This document shows positions 63,602 to 64,000 of a stretch of 64,000 nucleotides of DNA, piece by piece. Position numbers and translations under genes: made by a program. Every line of letters starts with the position of its first letter. Position 1 is the stretch's first letter. Location: NCBI GenBank assembly GCA_963971405.1, contig OZ020491.1:7310855-7374854 (forward strand), written 5' to 3'. Under the pieces are notes generated by a model, which saw nothing but the letters and a program-made list of their open reading frames with translations, searched no databases and had not been told where the DNA came from. The stretch is from Psococerastis gibbosa (taxonomy: Eukaryota; Arthropoda; Insecta; Psocodea; Psocidae).

Positions 63602-64000
63602 GTATCAGATAGACCAGTCTTGATGAGCAGGGCAAGAATCTGTCCAAACCATCCCTAGTGAAGATACCCTTCCTCTGCAATTCTACAACCATATCAAGGA
63701 GTGATCGATTCCTTTTTTGGGAGGGGGGCAGTGTTCCTAGAAAATTAGTGAAATGAATATTCTAATTGTACAAAAACATACGTAGCATATGCATATGGGC
63801 AATGTTTACTGGTTAAATATTAAACTGCAATTTTCACACACGGGCGATTCACAAGCTAAGCATTGAATACAAATCTTTAGACTCTGTCGATCTGTCATTT
63901 ATTTCTTTGTATACGAAAAGCCACACACAGTAAATGAAACATGAACGCACAGAAAGTGGGTTTCATTATTTACCTACCTAGGATTAAAGGTTTGGAGGAA
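63602..64000. other. No recognised gene
   Basis: A poly-G stretch at 63719-63728 resembles those in the hAT-like elements, but ends were not found before the window closes. Confidence 0.35.

Noticed and set aside
1-64000. CRISPR arrays, rRNA genes, bacterial operons
   Set aside because: No regular short direct repeats with spacers, no rRNA signatures, and spliced genes throughout.

Overview
This is a repeat-dense, AT-rich stretch of animal nuclear DNA, most likely from an arthropod. The best clue is a receptor closest to arthropod allatostatin-C/somatostatin receptors. Four host-type genes can be read exon by exon from splice signals, phase continuity and family motifs. Nearly everything else is mobile DNA: hairpin MITEs with short target duplications, hAT-like elements with 8-bp target duplications, LINE fragments of at least three kinds, a tRNA-derived SINE and one whole-looking Ty3/Gypsy element. 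I did not see a bacterial, viral or CRISPR-like locus.

Layout. 1-7.9 kb: a minus-strand THAP9/P-element-transposase-like gene in five recognisable exons (7865 down to about 1403). Its introns hold composite MITEs and an internally deleted LINE, and its last exon is frameshifted. 8.3-13.07 kb: a Ty3/Gypsy element with identical-looking 187-bp LTRs. 13.8-15.8 kb: nested hairpin MITEs. 16.04-25.22 kb: a four-exon plus-strand COA7 gene (mitochondrial Sel1-repeat protein), with two LINE remnants, a 0.9-kb terminal-inverted-repeat element and at least six hairpin MITEs in its introns. 26.27-35.13 kb: a six-exon minus-strand secreted serpin whose introns contain a LINE fragment, a SINE, a CpG-dense inverted-repeat element and a 1.34-kb hAT-like element. 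35.9-55 kb: no host gene recognised, but hAT-like elements (one carrying an RTE-type LINE), foldback elements, a tRNA-like foldback, LINE tails and tandem repeats. 55.8-57.68 kb: a two-coding-exon minus-strand allatostatin-C receptor gene. 58-64 kb: more hAT-like elements and a perfect hairpin MITE.

The four genes are functionally unrelated: a transposase-derived DNA-binding protein, a respiratory-chain assembly factor, a protease inhibitor and a neuropeptide receptor. No operon-like logic is expected. The most unusual pattern is a set of hairpin MITEs that share a terminal motif (GGCG...ATTCCA) and often an inner core (TGACGTGGTAGCAGACA), while the arm sequence between them differs from element to element yet stays self-complementary. 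About twenty copies of the core occur here, and several elements are inserted inside one another.
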